A stretch of DNA of 64,000 nt, from positions 1-64,000 of the forward strand of contig JAYKXP010000088.1 of assembly GCA_037176845.1 (NCBI GenBank). The letters run 5' to 3'. This document shows, one piece after another, positions 24,416-34,970 of the stretch. The notes under the pieces were generated by a model, which was given only the letters and a program-made list of their open reading frames with translations, did no database searches and had not been told where the DNA came from. Position numbers and translations under genes: made by a program. The number at the start of each line of letters is the position of its first letter. Position 1 is the first letter of the stretch. The stretch comes from Paramarasmius palmivorus (taxonomy: Eukaryota > Basidiomycota > Agaricomycetes > Agaricales > Marasmiaceae).

Positions 24416-25860
24416 CACTCTTGATCGTGAACTACCACCACGCTCACAAGCACCCCAACATAGTTCTTCTCAGTTGCCCCAGTTACCGAAATTCTTCTCT
24501 TTATCAAATCAAACAACGTTCGAGGATGATTATGCCCATCTCTAGTCACCGTGGACTCGTCAAGGACTCGTTCAAAATTTCAATCCTGAGCTTGCTCGGT
24601 CGGTCATTTATCACAGTGATTACACTACTTATAACCTTTATGAATGTAGGAAGCGCACAAAGTGTGAAATATGGGCTCAAATTCAAGGTTTTGTAAAGAC
24701 CAACTAGGTCTGTTTCTCCCTTCCCCGACTATACAGCTACTTACGTCTCTCCTCGTGCCCTAGTTACTACAGAAACCGACGCGCGGAACGCTATCTATTG
24801 TAGGCATTAGGTATGGGCTTGTGGAACGAGATACGTCTGTGAGTAGTTGACCCTTGTTCACGTACTGTCTACCATTCTCATCACACGCTCTCGCCAGTGA
24901 TCATCCACGGTAGTTGATTCGAAGATCTCGACGAATCGAATACTCATCCATTACCGGTTGGTAGCTAACCCCAAGGTACGTTCAAACCAATACTCGTACC
25001 CTCGGTTTGGTACTAATAATCGCATTACACAACAAATAGGTGAACGTTCATCCAGTGCTAGGAAACCAAGAACAGATGCAAAGCCTGCCTAGTCCACTCG
25101 AAGCGGTCCTAGGCATCAGCACCCCCAGGACGCCACTCCCAAATCGACCATCACCCCTTCTGGATCTCGGCGCCCTGGGAAACAGGTGAATAGCCAAGTT
25201 GAAGGGGATGGACGACCGGGCTCGACGAGGGTAAAAGCAATCCGAAAGCACAGGCAAGTTCATTCTACGTACCTTGAGGCTGCTCTCATGACATTGCGTT
25301 TGATTTCGATTCCAACCATCTGCAATGACTCGGAACGCGCTACAGCCTCTTCGAGCCAGCACTTCCAGAAAGAAACCAGCTCTGCGAGGCGATAGATCCT
25401 AGTAGGCGGACTAAGGATCATGGTCAAGCAGATAGGAAGGCTGGGCGCTGGGCAGCCAAAACTGCGTTCTGGTCAAGAGGCGAGGAAGTCGGTGATAATG
25501 AAGATTGGTATTTCTGGATTCGGATAGACGGATAGGAAGTATGGATATTGTAGGTTAGAGCTGCATTCCCCGAACGAGGAGCAATAACGGTGTATTATAC
25601 ATTCTACGGTCGTTCGATGAATACCCAGTTTATTGATTTTCACATAGGAGCGAGATACATTTATGTTTTAAATAGTTAATCTAGACGTTTTCTACGCACT
25701 CTTGAGTCGCAGGAGTGTATTCCTTCAGCTGCTACTGTACATTCACCGCCATGGGTATTAAACGCGAAGGGCAGTAGCGGAGTGTCGGCAAAGAACGTTT
25801 GACATTGAGTGATCAACGATTCGTTCCTATTGCTGGTTGCTGGTTGAGTCGGCTGCGCGT
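24401..25860 (+). repeat. Duplicated unit, C-type, copy 2 (short form)
   Basis: Matches 59690-60180 and then 61035-61990; the segment corresponding to 60180-61030 is absent, so this copy carries a deletion of about 0.85 kb. Shared stretches include GACGAATCGA, GTACGTTCAAAC and TGCCGGCAAAGA. Readable fragments are out of frame with each other. The block ends where 25860 and 61990 stop matching. It is non-functional as far as can be seen. Confidence 0.6.
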
Positions 25861-28800
25861 ATGTACAAGTGTAGACACTTACCCAAGGATGCCTGATAGA
25901 GCTCTTAGGCGGAAGTATCAGTGTTGGCCTATTGGCGTGATCGCAATCGAAGCCAGTTGAAGAACGGTTGGACTGCGCATGATACCCCGTATGAATCGAT
26001 TTGCGTGAGCCGGCCAGCCTCTTTGGTGCATGATTTAGTCGGAAGATCTTCATGCGTCCCTGTAAGAGCTTTCGTAGGCCGACTTTGAGGTGAAGTGACA
26101 AGGTAAGACTCTCATAGACTTGAGGCGTAATGACCTATATAGTTGCTGGTATCTTGGTTTTGAAGAATCCGGAGCCTGCGTTGATAGCCCAAGGAAATTG
26201 CGACTATAGACATCGCTGGTATGTGTCGGGGTACGATGGACCTGAGATCTGATTAAGTATCAAACCCTTGGAAACAGGTAAATTAAAAACGAGACATGAA
26301 CTGGTCATCCCAACGCTTCGGATGAAAGCTCAATGGTGAACTTCAGGGATTTGAGACACCTGGTCCAGTGCTGCGTACGCGATGAAATACCCTCGGTGCT
26401 ATCCAACGAGAGAAAGGTGGGAAGGGTGCACCGTTGGTAAATGGAACAGATGCCGAGAGATTGGGCCTAAAACAAACCAAAGAAATAAGTAGAGCTGGAC
26501 CCGATCTAGCACTTATACAGGCACGTACCATGAAATTCTGAAAACGCTTCCTCAAACAGGCGTCTAGAGTGAACGTTAACAAGAGCATGCCCAGTATAAG
26601 GAGCTTCCGGAAGGTTTGCTGGTCCTAATGGGAGGCAGAGGCATCATCATGGTCAACGTGCAAGAGAAAAATGCCTGCCGGCGGCTCTCGTCGGAATGAC
26701 ATCGACATCGACAGCTTGTCGAATAACTTGCTCAGAGTCACAACCACCCCAGCATTCACAACGATGCTACGGCCAATGCTAGAGCGCAAACAAGGTGAAT
26801 CATGACTTTCTCTTCTACACACTCGACTCGCAAAATTAACGCATTTTCCACAAGTTCACCAACATCAATATCCCTTCACACTCCCAGCTTCCTTCAACCA
26901 AGCAATTTTCAAGACCAGACCTCCGCAAACCCTACACAGAACGTGCCATTTGCCTAACCTTAGCCTTTCCAATGAACCATGTCTCGCTGTCCTCATCCCA
27001 TCGGTCAACTAGCAAGGTTACAATTTCAGCAGCATCCCAAACTCTTACCTGGCCACGCATACCGAGGTCGTGTCTGTTGAGCTTGCGTATGTTTATTCTG
27101 GGATACACTACAAGGGACAAATAAACTACGGGTTGGGAGCCTTTTCAGTGAAACAGAGTGCGTATACACTACCATCCAGGTTCCTGCGTTCGCTCATCAT
27201 GTATCATGCACCAGCCGCCAACACCCGCTCCATCCATCCCGTCCTAACCATTAGACACTGGACATCAAGCACCTAGCCCTGAAGAAGAACTATACCCAGT
27301 ACCTTCTCCAGCTTGACCTATGGGATGAAGATATGGCATGTCGGCGCAGCTGTTATTTCGGTCGTACGACTCCAACCACTCTTATTCGGTTAGTCTACCT
27401 GTTATCACCTTCAAGGTCTCAATACTAACGCTAGCGTCAGGTGAAGAACCCCTTCAAAGCTCACTTCTTTATGCGCTACGGACCCAACACCCCCCGCCAT
27501 TCATCACCGGTGCGACGACCTTGAACCCGCCGCATCTTTGGTCTCGCTCGCCTGGCCATCTCGCATACCACTGCTCAATTATCACCACTTCCTCTCGAGC
27601 CTACCAAACAGCTCTTTACATCTATCTCTCCTATCGCAGCATTAGAGCCGACGTGGCGCGTATCTCGCAACACAACCAGCTCATTACCAATCCGGACAAC
27701 GTAGAATATGCGGTGATAGGTCCGACCAATACCTAGGTTGTTGGGTACTGGGGCTCGAGGTAAGCCAACTCGTACATCGTCGCATCCTGATACTGAATAC
27801 GATTTTTACAGACATATCCCCGAAACACCCACTACCAAACTTCCTCCTCCTACTATAGTTGGTAGTTGGGTTGTGATGTTTCGTGCCTTTATGCGAAAAG
27901 GCTGCCCCGATGTTCTCGCATTCTACAGCCTAAGCTTTCTGATGTAGGCGCGTCATTGTACAAGGTTCGTGTCTTTTATTATCTTTTCGTGCTCGTAGAA
28001 GTTAACCTGTCTGGGTAGTCGAAGATATACGGGTGTTCTATCAATGGCCGCGATCTATACGCCCCTTCTACTGCCCCTCGAGGTTTCAGCACCCAGCTCC
28101 GAGTTCCTGTCAGTCTTTGTACCATACCAACGAAGGCTATTGCCCGAAGCATCCGTGGAAACATTCAACTCAACCAATGCCCCCGAAAATTCTGCCCAAG
28201 CTCGGCAACTTTACTACCTTAGCTACAGAGTTGCCGGCTTTGTACGTGAATATAGGACGGAGGAGTAGGCTGGTGTCGAGCTATTTGTTGTAGATTATAT
28301 AGGCCAGTTGGGATTGTCGCTGCTATAAATAAGTGCGTCAGTTACATATTCAATTTCCTGTTTTCAATCCATTACCCCAGAGACTCGGAAGTAGAACACA
28401 GTGAGAGAATTCCAAAGATTGAGAATAAAAGAATGCTGAGGCGTCGTCGAGAAGAGATCATGGTAGTGGGAGTACGAGCTGAGATGATCACACCGATTCC
28501 CTCGCTCTTTTCATGCGTACAAATAGGTAAAATCTTTGATTTGTATTCGGCTTCAGGCATGCAATAGTACTAGAGGCGTTTGCTCTCCTTATGAATGGAT
28601 GAGCTACAGGCGTACAAAACTCCGATACCTGCAAAGCCTCCTTAGAGTTGACCACTCGACACTCGCGTCTCTTTATCCCATCACACACATCGTCTATTTC
28701 TTCAATCCCGAGGTGCTCGGTGTTCCTCCAAACCTAGAGGTATTTGAGCCGATAAGCTCACGGGAGGTACACGCAAGATCCGATGAAAACCTACGCACAG

Positions 28801-30709
28801 AAGAATCAGAAATTGAATAGGATAGTAGAAACGAGATACGTACCGTTCAATTGGCTTCATTCTTCCACCAGCTCATCTGAACTCCAACAGCGAGGTTTCA
28901 ACTATACGGCAGCAGCAATTTCGGGGATCAACAGGCACGCATAATTGCCAGAACGAGATATACATAGTCTGAATCTTCTCATTAGTTCGTGCTCCTCATC
29001 GTGGTAAGAGGTGGCTCTGCGAGTCCGTCCTATGAGGAGAAAAGAGATTGATTTGAATGGGAGCTCGCTTCAGTCGGTCAAATTCTCTGGGTTCTGATAA
29101 TCAGCTAAAAAGAAAGAGATTCACCGGCACAAAACCAACTCACGAGTAGACTGCCGCCGCCATAAGGAACGGCTCTAATAAAAGCGGACAACTGCTATCA
29201 CGGTCAGTGAGCCGTACATCGATGATAAAAGAGGATGTTACGAGATCGTCCACAAAGGGCTCGTTTTGGAACACCTGAGATGTATGTATGAGTGCCAAAG
29301 GATAAGAGAAGAACACGATCTGCATACGTGAACCCGAGAGCGTATCGACTTCTCAATGATGTCCGATTGATTTTGATCCTTGGACTCTGCTTTTCTCGCC
29401 CAGGCTAGCGCTAACCTAAGCCATAGTTGGATTGGTTGATTGGCGTCATGGTCGACCTGTTCGACTTCGAGTGCTGGTAAATTAAATCCTGCACACCCTA
29501 GCTCCAGGAAAATGCTGCGCTCGATAGAAGAGCTACACGATGAGCGGCTCAGGTCGTCTTCCGCGATCTCCCGCTTTTGCGCTTCAGGTTGAGTAGGGGA
29601 TGTGGGCAACAGCAGGGTGGGAGGATGTGTGAGCTCTTGAGATATGGTGCGAGGAAACAGCTTCGAATTCTCCGAGTAGTGTTTCTCCGAGATTCAGCTG
29701 TTCTTGTCCTTCGTCGACCCCACCCAATCCATACACAGTACCACAGCCTTTGAAACTGCCCCACTCCTGTTTTTTTCGTGCTTGAGGGGATAGGCGTATC
29801 AAGTGAGATGTGAATGCGAAAGTAAATGGTTGGAGGAGAAATTGCGAAAAAGAGAGGTGCTGAGGTGCGTTAAGTGCTCGAGATCATGGTAGTGGAAGGA
29901 AAGGCACTATCGGCTCTTTTTCGGAGGTTCGCCGCTACTCCATGCCTTCCTCTCCAAGATATTACTGGGGATACAACAGAGCGAACTGGATCACGGTCCA
30001 TGGATGAATAGAAGCATCCAAGAATCGCAATAGCTGCCACCGATCCCTGCTATATCCTCAGACCGAGTATACTGGGCAAGCAGAATACATGGGCTATAGA
30101 TGTTCACTTCCAACGCTGGCTAGAGCCAATAATCCACATCCTATGTATCCTTTCCGTCACGACAAGACGGTGCTCCGCAGCATTCAGGTCAAAGACGCCC
30201 AGCTGATGTTTGCGCTCGTACCCAAGATCAAGGATCGTGTGTACCGTTCGATATTTGAGAGAATTGAATGTTGGGTTTGTCTTCCTAAGTATACTGTCAA
30301 ACTAGAGAAAAGAACGCAAAAAAGAGTCAGAGATCGACTGGGGCACGAAGAACAAAGCACCAGTACGTACCACAGAATTCATTCTCTTCTCACTGTTATC
30401 GTCGGTTCCAGGGTGTTGGTAGAAGAAATTAGACACGATTCGCCCCGCACTGCTGTCCGACAACCCAAGCGCGACTTCTCAATTTGCCGAATGCCCAATA
30501 TATTCGCTTTCGCTATCGTAGACTTGCACAAAGCGTTAGCAAACGCATCCTGGGAGAGCGAGCAAGGCTCATACCTATTGCTACGTTGACTTTGGAGATT
30601 CAGAGCTTATTTACAAACATGATCCGCAACAAGGTCGGCTGGCATTGAGGTTGACGAATGAATGCCGTCTGAAGAGCTCATTCGTCAGTATGCCTTTTCG
30701 AGAAAGGAT
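25861..30709. other. Long stretch with only weak coding candidates
   Basis: No duplicated partner was found. Two short frames look protein-like. The first is minus 26932-27120 (RHDLGMRGQVRVWDAAEIV, then RWDEDSETWF), which has an intron-like acceptor just upstream. The second is plus 28044-28268 (AIYTPLLLPLEVSAPSSEF, then QLYYLSYRVAGFVREY). A minus-strand region at 29238-29802 (QPIQLWLRLALAWARKAES) and a plus-strand frame at 30089-30589 are open for 120-166 codons. None could be assigned to a family, and none has a supported start and splice structure. These may be fragments of decayed genes. Confidence 0.35.
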
Positions 30710-30716
30710 GAGGCGA
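30710..30716. repeat. Possible target-site duplication, left
   Basis: GAGGCGA, repeated in direct orientation at 38081-38087. Each copy is exactly six bases outside its 94-bp inverted repeat. Equal spacing makes chance less likely, but seven bases is short. Confidence 0.5.
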
Positions 30717-30722
30717 GAGGAA

Positions 30723-30816
30723 TCCATGTAGGGTCATTGGAATGACGCATGGATAATCCAATAGCTGTCATTGGAATGGATGGCCGGGGCTTCCTTTGCC
30801 TGGACTCATTCCAATG
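30723..30816. repeat. Left terminal inverted repeat of the element
   Basis: Starts TCCATGTAGGG and ends ACTCATTCCAATG. It contains CATTGGAATG twice in direct orientation and once inverted (CATTCCAATG at 30807-30816), so the repeat itself can fold. Its reverse complement matches 37981-38074 with nine mismatches. The internal decamers are candidate recombinase-binding sites (inference). Confidence 0.85.
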
Positions 30817-31058
30817 AGGTCGTGCGAATTTAAATAAGTTACGATATTCAGGGTAATTTACCGTCACCCTTAAATTTCCTTAAACTAGATCCCATCGACA
30901 TCACAGACAACCGACGCGTAGACGGAGCTGAGAACAAAGGGGGAAGGAGGCTATTGAACATCCGGAAACGGCGCTGGTGTAATGCTGAGTCCGAGGAGGG
31001 CGCGACAGCGTACACTGGTACTATCAAGTAGATTGACTGACACCAGGGATCATTTATG

Positions 31059-31138
31059 TAGGATATACGGTAGCCATGATTATGTCTTTGAGGTTTGAAT
31101 ATATAGGATATACGGTAGCCATGATTATGTCTTTGAGG
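31059..31138. repeat. 45-bp tandem duplication in the left arm
   Basis: The unit starting TAGGATATACGGTAGCC and ending ATGTCTTTGAGG occurs at 31059-31093 and again at 31104-31138, identical over 35 bp, period 45. Confidence 0.9.
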
Positions 31139-31390
31139 GTTTAAATACCATTTCTATGCTGCCGCTACCCTTTCTGTCATTGCGTACTCTCATTAATCAA
31201 TATCAACCAATCCCCGGAGTGTTGTTGGAGTGAGTTGTGAACACTGGAAGGTGTAAAATTAGCAGTGGACAACTACGGGGCTGTTGCGCATTATCGCGAA
31301 CCCGAAATGTTAAATCCTGCGCTTAGTATTGTTGTCGCGGCGCACGTAACTGTACAGCTGGCAGCCATGCTGAAATCCTCTTAAATTTTT

Positions 31391-31414
31391 CTTAAATCTA
31401 ACGTCAGATTTAAG
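31391..31414. repeat. AT-rich palindrome in the left arm
   Basis: Perfect 9-bp arms, CTTAAATCT and AGATTTAAG, around a 6-base spacer (AACGTC). ACTTAAATCT appears once more just downstream. Confidence 0.8.
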
Positions 31415-32723
31415 TCGGCTACTTAAATCTGGGCTTTCTTCTACTTATTAGTGCTTTCCTTCTTGGCTGACAGACGGAAGTGCACAAATTGCGCTTTCCT
31501 TTACCTGCATAATCACCAATAGTTTGAGGATGCCTAATTCAATGTAAGAGAATGACATTTTATTGATGCAGGTATACCTGCATGCTGATACCATCAGTAA
31601 AGGTCGTAGTACTAGAAACCTCACTGCAGTCCTCGCGCCAGGAAACAATGTCACGTGTTTGGCATGTGACGTGGCTGCACTTCGTTGATCCTGAAGCGTC
31701 GCCTCGTTGATCCCGAACCATCACCTTGCACATATAATGTCCGTGGCCGGCGAGCGGCACAGCCCGCTACTGCTTCAACAGTGTGCTGTATACGAACTTC
31801 AGTTCAGAGAACGCATACAATTAAATTCAGTTACGAGAAATTCTTATGCTACATCGTTGCGATAGTATTGGGCTGGAACTATCAGCCATGAAAAATTGAA
31901 ACCGTACTTGGTTTCCGATGCCCTGTTCGTCGCCCAGTGCTAGCCCCTCGGTGCGAGGATCCTTGAGGCCAAGTAACTTGGTACATTATCACAGAAGAGT
32001 ACGATGAAGCTTGTAGCACGTAGGCAGCCTTATCATGCTCAAAAACTTGATCTTGTAGAATCATGGGTGATGGCTATCAAGAATTGAGTGCGAGCCATGT
32101 TTCCTTAGACTGGCCCTACCCTTGCGCAGTAGGCTTTGAAATTTGAACGACTATCTTCAAAGTGTCGTAGCGAGTGGTTTGAATCTAGCGATTTGTACGC
32201 GCCTGTTCGTCGCCCAGCCTCCGGCTGGCTCCTCGCAGGCACGGGTGAATTTCTCTTGCCGCAAATTATCCGATCGAGCGAGACAGAACATTCAGGAGGC
32301 TTTTTAATATTCCAATGAACACCCTGCAGGTTCGTCATAAGTTCTGCTTGAGGAATCCACAGCGATTGACGGTTGCAACATGCAAATAGGGGCCTTGAGT
32401 AAAGAGGTAAAGACACTGGAATTGCTGAGGAGCCCATCAGAGGCGCTGTGTATGTGATGAAAAGGAAGAGACGATGGGCATTGGGCAAACGTTGGGTGGA
32501 ACCAGATGATCATGGTGACGGTCCAGGAGAGAAGAGAGTGGGAAAAATCAGGTGGTCCGTCACGTTTTTCATCACGTGGACATGGGTCGGGGGTGCAAAA
32601 AATGCGAATGAAACAGGGCTGTATAATAAACCCAATACTTAGCAGTATCGGGAATTTTCCTGCTATATTGGACAGGTAAGCACCCACCATGCCCTCCCAT
32701 TATGTGACGAAAGGGCTATTTTA

Positions 32724-32788
32724 CTTGTAGTTGATGCCTCTGGGATGTTTCGGCCCCGATTGGGACTACCAGAGGCATTGACTACAAG
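32724..32788. repeat. Hairpin upstream of the nuclease gene
   Basis: Arms of 20 bases (32724-32743 and 32769-32788), 18 of 20 complementary, around a 25-base loop. The left arm reads CTTGTAGTTGATGCCTCTGG and the right arm starts CCAGAGGCATTGACTACAAG. It lies about 210 bp before the nuclease ATG, so it may be in the leader or promoter. Confidence 0.8.
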
Positions 32789-32997
32789 AGAGTTGTCCTC
32801 TTGCACTATTTTCTTGACGAGATCTTGTTTTCTTACTGGTTTTACAGGACACAAGTTATACCTGCATTTATGTCCATCGTTGGCCGCATTGGTATGTTTT
32901 CATTTACGCTTATTTGTACCTGCTAATGGAACAGGAACCCTATTTAAACAGTTTTACTTGCCTCCTATGCATATCCTGTTAGACTTGGACTACCAAC

Positions 32998-34731
32998 ATG
33001 GGCGTCAAAGGATACTGGAAGGTGTGTTTTGATTCATCTCTGATTGTAGTGTTGCTGATGTTCTTCTAGATGGTTGAAGGCTCACGCCAAATGATTTCGC
33101 TACAAAAGCTTTGTGTTGACCGCGTTCGAGAAGTGCAGAAGCCCCTGATTATTGGTATTGATACTAGGCACGTCTTGATCTTTCTGTTCAATTTACCTTG
33201 CTGATGCACTTCATAGTATTCTGATCTACCGCTGCCAGGCAGGAACCAAGGCATCAATTTACGATTCTCAACGCGGACACAATGCCGACGTCAAGAGTGT
33301 TATCACAAAGCTCTCCTATTTCTCCACCTTACCCGCCTCCTTTGTCCTGGTACTCGATGGGCCGCAACGGGAGGAGTATAAACGCGGCAAGAAGGTCACT
33401 CCTGAGCCTCACTGGATGATAGATGAACTCCGTCATATCGCAGACATTTTCCATTTCCCTGTTCACCAGGTACTCTAACTATCTTGGTCTAAAACTCATG
33501 CTCATAAAATATTCTATACAGGCTCCCGGTGACGCAGAGGCAGAGCTTGCTGCGCTTGCTCGTCGTGGTATCATTGATGTCGTCCTCACGGATGATAGCG
33601 ATGCCTTGGTTCTAGGTGCTCCTGTGGTTGTACATTTGTGAGTATTAGTGTCTTCATCCAGACAGTGAGACTGATGATACCGTTCATAGCCCCGAGGATT
33701 CTAAAGACCTCGACACCGTTGCAATGTACAGCCTTCGGAACATCGAAAGGCACCCCGAAAAGCCGCTTACGATTTGCGGATCAATTCTCTTTGCAGCACT
33801 CGTTGGCCGTGATAAAGCTGAAGGTCAAGAGGTGAAGAAGAAAGGGAAAGATCACGTACGTTATACTTTAGAACTCCTTCATGAACGTCACACTGAGACA
33901 CTGGGCAGAATGAAGCTGACGGCTTTGGGCCGCAGTTGATCTATGGATTGAACAACACCGAGTTACCTGGAATGTTATCGATAATCGCCCATTCCAGTAC
34001 TGGCATCAACGACAAGGATACCATCACAGAGATGATCACGTTCAAGGAGCGGCTTCAGTATGAGCTACGTGAAAACCCATATCAATTCCTTCCCTCGAAG
34101 AAGCCCAAACTCGCCTCGAAACTAGACAAGGACACCAACTTTTGTGCTCGTGTGTTCAAGATCGCCTACAGCTTCACACACCCAATCATCTCCGATACTA
34201 ATAAAGATCAAATCGGTACCTCTTGGTCGTACACCTTACTTCCAACCCTCAAAGCCCTTGTAGCACGGTGCGAGGACCTGTTTCATTGGAAGCGGCTTAA
34301 CGTGATGGAGAAGAACTTCTCTCGCTTGTTTTTCTCCGATTTCTGTGTCAAGTATTTGACAACGGTGAGTGTTTCTCTTCTGATCATTCTCAACTTTGCT
34401 CAATGGTATCTAGATTGCCTTTCCTGCATTCTCGGCACACGATACCCTTTATCGGGTGCGAATTAATTGCGGTGCACTTGACTGCATATTCGACAAGTCA
34501 GCAACCAATAGGACGATTAGCGTTTGGGTTCCATCTGCTGTTGCCGGCCACTTTGTCGAGGAGCTTCAAGCGCTCTATCGAGACCTTGGCGGGAAGCGCT
34601 ACCAAACTCCCGGTAATCCACAGAAGCGCATTTTGGTCAGTGTTTCTTTACCGACGGTTTTCGGTTTGCTGATATCATGTGGTCAGGTCAAGAAACACCT
34701 CAACCTATTGGGTGTAACATCCTCAAAGTGA
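32998..34731 (+). CDS. XPG/FEN1-family structure-specific nuclease, 459 aa
   Basis: Eight exons (32998-33021, 33070-33167, 33217-33469, 33522-33637, 33690-33855, 33909-34364, 34414-34635, 34687-34731) total 1380 nt and stay in frame. The intron at 33168-33216 appears to be GC-AG; the others are GT-AG of 48-53 nt. The start MGVKGYWK is the family N terminus, which must be free to contact DNA. Predicted acidic metal ligands are all present: D39 (IGIDTS), D88 (VLVLDGP), E131 and E133 (APGDAEAELA), D150 and D152 (LTDDSDALVLG), and D223 (EADGFGP, at the helix-hairpin region). The C-terminal third (from about 315) resembles the less conserved tail of GEN1-like fungal proteins. It probably cuts flaps or branched DNA in the nucleus. 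Lying inside the inverted repeats, 239 bp ahead of the recombinase, it is read as an element protein rather than a host repair gene. Confidence 0.88.
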
Positions 34732-34970
34732 TCTGTAATTAGCCCATTGCGTATTTCTTTACATCTTGTACCATATCTCCAGTATCCTTCTTGTTTTTGT
34801 ACATGGTTTTATTGTAATTCATATGCTTTAAACTCCACATTTTGTGATACTCGTGAAATGCAATAGCAATGTACTGGTGCAGTATTCGTAATGTAGAAAG
34901 CGGCAAATGTTTAGCGAGACGAGACAAGATGAAACAAAATGGAGACCCCTAATACCCCTTGCCTATTCCA

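Larger units (their letters stand above)
30817..32997. other. Left arm of the element, non-coding
   Basis: No open frame here has convincing coding character. It holds a 45-bp tandem duplication, an AT-rich palindrome, two copies of CTGTTCGTCGCCCAG (near 31922 and 32202) in otherwise different contexts, and a hairpin just upstream of the nuclease gene. TATA-like CATATAATG near 31731 and TATAATAAACCC near 32622 could be promoter elements for the nuclease gene. Overall it resembles a regulatory or replication-competent arm rather than cargo. Confidence 0.5.

Noticed and set aside
32105..32690. Minus-strand frames of 127-128 codons in the left arm of the element
   Set aside because: They overlap each other in different frames, show no conserved motif, and run against the direction of the two real genes.
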